Shown here in pieces: positions 6,529 through 9,760 of a DNA stretch of 9,760 bases. The notes under the pieces are model-generated. The model saw nothing but the letters and a program-made list of their open reading frames with translations. It did no database searches and was not told the origin of the DNA. The number at the start of each line of letters is the position of its first letter. Positions within the stretch are counted from its first letter, which is position 1. This DNA comes from Verrucomicrobiales bacterium. GTDB lineage: Bacteria > Verrucomicrobiota > Verrucomicrobiae > Limisphaerales > UBA9464. Position numbers and translations under genes: made by a program. The stretch spans positions 1 through 9,760 of the forward strand of contig SXXZ01000189.1 of NCBI GenBank assembly GCA_005789375.1. The letters are read 5' to 3'.

Positions 6529-7866
6529 TCAGGGAACAGCAGGAGGAATCACCTCGATCTGGAAGAGTTCTAGTCCTGCAGGATGGGTGAGCGTGTGACA
6601 AAAAACCGATTCGACAGTGAGTTCGAAGGGGCGCGCCGGGAGCTTCTTCGACAGGTGTTTCAGGGAAGGGTCCAAAATGAAGTCGCGAATCGGAAGGGTT
6701 ACGTCGAAGACCTCGCCAGCACCAAACTCGTGGGGGCTGCGGGCCGTCAGGAAGCGACCGGCAAATGCGCCGCTAGCATCCCGCAGGTGGACGCCGAAAT
6801 AGACCGTGCGCGACACCCCCAGCCGCCCACGAACTCGCAAACGGCTGTCCGGATGAAGCGTGACGGGCGGGGCATCCCATGTGGAAACCCGCGTCGCGGC
6901 GGCGAAAATTGTCCACCCCAGTTGGGTGGTGAACGGGACGGCCAGCAACGCGGCGTCGCGGCCCGCGGCGGGCGGTAACCATTTGCCGAGCGTGCGTTCG
7001 GGTCCGAGCAGGAGGCGGCTAGTCCAGTGGTCGACCGGTGCCAGATCGGGCGCGACGGTGAACTCGTGGTCGGCGGCGGCTAAGACGCGATGTCGGGTGG
7101 GGACTTCGAGTTCGGAGCCGTCGCTGAGGCGTTTGACGCGAACCTTCCCCTCGCTGACGTCGAGACGGGTTGCGCTGGTATCCGTCTCGATCATGAACTG
7201 GGTTCCGAGCACCTCCATCATGGCAGAGGTCGTCTGAATAATTAGGGGCCGACTGGAGGGCTGGGGACGAACCTTGGCAGAGGCGGTCCCGGATTTAAGG
7301 TACAGCCGCTTCTGGCCCAGGTCGGAAAAAGTCAGCGTCGAGTTGCCGGTGATCGCCACGGTGGTGCCGTCATGGAACTGCAACTCGAACCATGAGAGCG
7401 GCTCGATGCCCTCGATGATGCCACCCTGCAGTTTCGTTCCGACCTGGAGATTCCGAACTACCTGGCCGCCATCGCCCGTCCATTGAATGGCCCCGTCCAA
7501 TGCGGTGATGGTCGCTATTTCGCCACGGTGTTGGAATTTGAGAAACAGCAGGGCCGCGCTCAGTAAGATTGCGATCGAGGCGGCGACGGCCAGCACGGCG
7601 GTGAACCGTCTCGAAGGGGCCGGAAACCCAACGATACCCTTCTGCGCTGGTGCGGATGGGGTGTGCTCTTGCAATAAGGCCTGTCGTCCTAGGGCCTCAC
7701 GTTCCACATCGGCAATCATCACTGCCTGTTCGGCCATTTCACGCAGGAACCGGCGGGCTTCGGGATCGTTGCGCAGCGAGGCCGCGACTTGGTCCGCTTC
7801 GGCTTCGGACAGCTGCCCATCCGCATGGCGCACCAGCCGTTCCTGGTTGAGATCGTGTGGGTTCAT
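6529..7866 (-). CDS. FecR-like transmembrane protein, probable anti-sigma or sigma regulator
   Basis: 445 residues. Residues 1-60 are a helical cytoplasmic segment ('ERLVRHADGQLSEAEADQVA' followed by 'DPEARRFLREMAEQ'), the usual anti-sigma-like N-terminus in this group, without a zinc-binding HxxxCxxC motif. A single transmembrane helix lies at about 88-110. The FecR domain covers about 116-262, with 'FELQFHDGTTVAITGNSTLTF' in part at 160-180, 'LKSGTASAKV' at 190-199 and 'VLGTQFMIE' at 219-227. From about 290 to the end is an extra beta-rich domain that I do not recognise. The frame is open well upstream of 7866, but the Met at 7866 is chosen because the protein begins there in a typical way and its ATG overlaps the sigma factor stop by four bases (ATGA, 7863-7866). 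The coupling indicates coordinated synthesis with the sigma factor. FecR proteins relay periplasmic signals to a cognate ECF sigma; the signal here is unknown. Confidence 0.93.
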   Translation of the reverse strand: MNPHDLNQERLVRHADGQLSEAEADQVAASLRNDPEARRFLREMAEQAVMIADVEREALGRQALLQEHTPSAPAQKGIVGFPAPSRRFTAVLAVAASIAILLSAALLFLKFQHRGEIATITALDGAIQWTGDGGQVVRNLQVGTKLQGGIIEGIEPLSWFELQFHDGTTVAITGNSTLTFSDLGQKRLYLKSGTASAKVRPQPSSRPLIIQTTSAMMEVLGTQFMIETDTSATRLDVSEGKVRVKRLSDGSELEVPTRHRVLAAADHEFTVAPDLAPVDHWTSRLLLGPERTLGKWLPPAAGRDAALLAVPFTTQLGWTIFAAATRVSTWDAPPVTLHPDSRLRVRGRLGVSRTVYFGVHLRDASGAFAGRFLTARSPHEFGAGEVFDVTLPIRDFILDPSLKHLSKKLPARPFELTVESVFCHTLTHPAGLELFQIEVIPPAVP

Positions 7867-8405
7867 GGTGCTTCGGGTTTCAGATCGGGGCTGGAGCGTC
7901 CCAGCTTTCCATCGATGCAGAGCCGGAGGCTTTCGTGCAACCGGGAGACGCGCTTGTAAATCGCGTTGAGGCCTATGCCCAGGCTTCGGGCGACCTCTTC
8001 GCAATTGTGCCCATCGAAGTAGCGCAGCTTGAGAAGCCGACGGGATTCCGCAGGCAATGATTCCAAGCACTCGCGCAAGGCATCCATCCTGGGGCCTTCG
8101 TGTTGAACCACCTCCGACTGCCATTCCTGCTCCAGCAGTTCCAGGATCTCTGGATCCAGACTCGAAGTCTCGCGCCGGTGGCGTCGGAGCCAATCAATGC
8201 CCTCGCGGCGGGCAGTGATAAACGCCCACGAAAGAAGGGCGCTTCGGTCGTCAAAAGAGAGGTCTCGGGTCATGGCCTTCACCGCGACATTCTGAAAGAT
8301 GTCCTCGGCCGTGTGCGTATTGCGGACCATGAGCCAGGCGGCTGCAGAAATGCGCACCCGCGCTTGCATAAGAGTTTGAAGGACCTCGTGCTCGGAAAGG
8401 GTCAT
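7863..8405 (-). CDS. ECF RNA polymerase sigma factor (Rhodopirellula/Verrucomicrobium type)
   Basis: 180 residues, typical of a two-domain ECF sigma factor. Region 2 lies at about 10-78, with the core-binding and -10-recognising stretch 'AEDIFQNVAVKAM' (33-45) and 'LLSWAFITARREGIDWLRR' (57-75). Region 4 lies at about 106-163, with 'ESLPAESRRLLKLRYFDG' and the helix-turn-helix 'CEEVARSLGIGLNAIYKRVSRLHESL' (135-160, in part). Regions 1.1 and 3 are absent. The style of region 2 and the linker resembles the Planctomycetes/Verrucomicrobia ECF group, so this is a family-level call. The ATG at 8405 overlaps the stop of the upstream ankyrin gene by four bases (ATGA, 8402-8405), and the gene's own stop overlaps the FecR start in the same way. 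No Shine-Dalgarno is visible, so translation probably relies on coupling. Its target promoters are not identifiable here; the operon promoter is to the right of the window. Confidence 0.95.
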   Translation of the reverse strand: MTLSEHEVLQTLMQARVRISAAAWLMVRNTHTAEDIFQNVAVKAMTRDLSFDDRSALLSWAFITARREGIDWLRRHRRETSSLDPEILELLEQEWQSEVVQHEGPRMDALRECLESLPAESRRLLKLRYFDGHNCEEVARSLGIGLNAIYKRVSRLHESLRLCIDGKLGRSSPDLKPEAP

Positions 8406-9760
8406 GGGCGGGAAAGCGTGTCGACCGGACTTCTGTTGGAGTCCTTGGCCGGTTTCGCAGCCAGTTCGCGGAGATGCTGAGCCAATCGAGGTCTCTCCTG
8501 GCGGATGAAACTCAGATCCAAGTTCACGTCGGCCGATGCTGCGATGAAGCCGTAGAATTGTTCGAGGCCCGCGTTCCAGGCTCCTGAGACCACGTCGGCA
8601 GGCGATTCCTTACGGTGGTTGCGCTGGCTGAGGCGCGCCCCCTTTTCGATGAGAAATTTTACCAGTTCCGTTCGTCCAAGGAAGGCCGCCGTATGGAGCG
8701 GTGTGTTGCCGTCCCGATTGGCGGATGAAACGTCGGCACCGTGCTCAATGAGATAGCGGGCCAAGTCCAAGCGATCGTGCAGGGCGGCGACGCTCAGGGG
8801 CACCGCACCGCTTTTGGGATCCGGCTCATTCACGCCTGCGCCGTGGGCGATATGGCGTTGGACCGCATCCAGATCCCCGCGAGCGATGGCCGACGGCAGG
8901 AGGGCCGAAGGGCTGCCACGGGCGTCGTCCAGATGGCGGGCCAATGTGTCGGACGCGCTCTTGTTGTCTACGACATGAAAAATGAACTCGTTGCTGAAGA
9001 GTCCGTCTGGGTTTTGAACTTGGAGCAAATGGAGTCCGGGAATGGGCAGAGTGGTCAATTGAATGAAGACCGTCTCTTGGGGCTCCAAGGCCACGGAGCC
9101 CGTCACGCGTCGACCATCGACGAACAAACGGGCGTTCTCGCGGAAGTGGCGGCCGCTCAACTTCATGCGCGCATGGCCGGGGTACAGGATCGGAAACTCT
9201 TGGCGACCGCTTTGTTTTTGAATGGGACCTCGCGTCCACAGAGCGGGTTGCGGGTGGTCTGCGTCAACCTGAGTGCCGAGGCGAGCCGTGAATGTCCCGA
9301 CGAAATGCCCCCCAGCCGCCATCGCGATCAAGTCGGAGCGTGAGAAGTTTTTCCCAGTGCGATTGCGATCGAGATAGCTTCCGGTTTTGGCGTTCCCTTG
9401 GAATTCGAGCGCCATCGGGGTCGCCTTGCCTTCGGTCATCCAGACTCCCTCGCCTTGAAGCACAACGCTCCCCTCCGCAGCTGCCTTTTCTAGAGAATCC
9501 AAGAGGCTCGCTGTGAACGCAGCGGAGGCGGTTCGCTGATCCAGGGTCACCTGCCGGGCAAAGGCTCCGGAGAAACCGGTGCTGCCCTCAAGGACCATGT
9601 TCCAGACCGGGTCGAAGCGTTTGCGAGCACCCCAAGCGAACTGCCAGATAGAGCGTTCGGGGGCGCCTCGTTCGGCGACGCTGCGGTAGAAGTCGAAGTC
9701 GATAATGTTGAGCCTGCCCTGAGGCAGGGTGAACCAGCGATCGTAGGCGCCGCGCCAAGT
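8402..9760 (-). CDS. IPT/TIG-like and ankyrin-repeat protein (5' end outside window)
   Basis: The frame stays open from the stop at 8402-8404 to the window edge, giving 452 visible residues; the true start lies beyond 9760. An internal ATG at 9598 would give 398 residues, but 54 in-frame codons before it (including RSIWQFAWGARKRFDPVW) read as ordinary protein, so it is unlikely to be the start. Residues below are counted from that Met. Up to about 133 I recognise no family; 'RSDLIAMAAGGHFVGTF' stands out. About 134-210 looks like an IPT/TIG Ig-like domain (LSGRHFRENARLFVDGRRV, then LHLLQVQNPDGLFSNEFIF). About 234-332 holds ankyrin repeats, clearest in NTPLHTAAFLGRTELVKFLI (298-317). About 345-378 is a cap ending in RPRLAQHLREL, shared with the lipoprotein at 5870-6418. 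IPT domains are usually extracytoplasmic, so export is likely but unseen. It is the first visible gene of the sigma/FecR operon. Confidence 0.88.
   Translation of the reverse strand, partial: TWRGAYDRWFTLPQGRLNIIDFDFYRSVAERGAPERSIWQFAWGARKRFDPVWNMVLEGSTGFSGAFARQVTLDQRTASAAFTASLLDSLEKAAAEGSVVLQGEGVWMTEGKATPMALEFQGNAKTGSYLDRNRTGKNFSRSDLIAMAAGGHFVGTFTARLGTQVDADHPQPALWTRGPIQKQSGRQEFPILYPGHARMKLSGRHFRENARLFVDGRRVTGSVALEPQETVFIQLTTLPIPGLHLLQVQNPDGLFSNEFIFHVVDNKSASDTLARHLDDARGSPSALLPSAIARGDLDAVQRHIAHGAGVNEPDPKSGAVPLSVAALHDRLDLARYLIEHGADVSSANRDGNTPLHTAAFLGRTELVKFLIEKGARLSQRNHRKESPADVVSGAWNAGLEQFYGFIAASADVNLDLSFIRQERPRLAQHLRELAAKPAKDSNRSPVDTLSRP

Noticed and set aside
7867..8193. N-terminal extension of the FecR-like gene by about 109 codons
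   Set aside because: It overlaps the sigma factor gene out of frame, its Arg/Pro/Gly-rich translation looks like off-frame GC-rich sequence, and the ATG at 7866 forms a clean ATGA overlap and starts a typical anti-sigma segment.
8741..9343. 200-residue plus-strand open frame
   Set aside because: It is antisense to the ankyrin/IPT coding region and shows no domain of its own.

Overview
The window is GC-rich bacterial DNA, densely coded on both strands. It most resembles a Verrucomicrobiota (or related PVC-group) chromosome. The clues are a membrane-anchored TPR/FG-GAP/ASPIC-UnbV giant protein, an ECF sigma factor of the Rhodopirellula/Verrucomicrobium type paired with a FecR-like membrane protein, short ankyrin-repeat lipoproteins, and near-absence of Shine-Dalgarno sequences before the genes. 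This placement is inferred from gene content; no marker gene is present. I see no rRNA, tRNA, CRISPR array, insertion sequence or phage gene.

Layout, left to right. (1) Positions 1-487, plus strand: the 3' end of a MoaD/ThiS-type sulfur carrier (C-terminal Gly-Gly), then a small NIL-domain protein with a very basic tail. This pair suggests carrier-based sulfur assimilation. (2) Positions 488-600: a convergent junction with a 12-bp tandem repeat and two hairpin terminators, one per direction. (3) Positions 598-3945, minus: an 1115-residue anchored protein with five TPRs, seven FG-GAP/VCBS repeats, an ASPIC/UnbV-like segment and a long C-terminal beta-rich region. (4) Positions 4031-4846, minus: dapF, with a promoter so close to its ATG that the mRNA may be almost leaderless. 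(5) Positions 4982-5848, plus: panC, divergent from dapF. (6) Positions 5870-6418, minus: an ankyrin-repeat lipoprotein, convergent with panC. (7) Positions 6529-9760, minus: three genes joined by two ATGA overlaps, in the order IPT/ankyrin protein (5' end outside the window), ECF sigma factor, FecR-like anti-sigma candidate.

The housekeeping genes (dapF for meso-diaminopimelate, panC for pantothenate) sit between two less ordinary regions. The most interesting is the right-hand block. An ECF sigma/FecR pair is translationally coupled to an IPT/ankyrin protein, and the lipoprotein just downstream of the block is a close relative of that protein's ankyrin half, down to a shared C-terminal cap. 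This may be a cell-surface signalling module; the sequence shows linkage and homology, not function.
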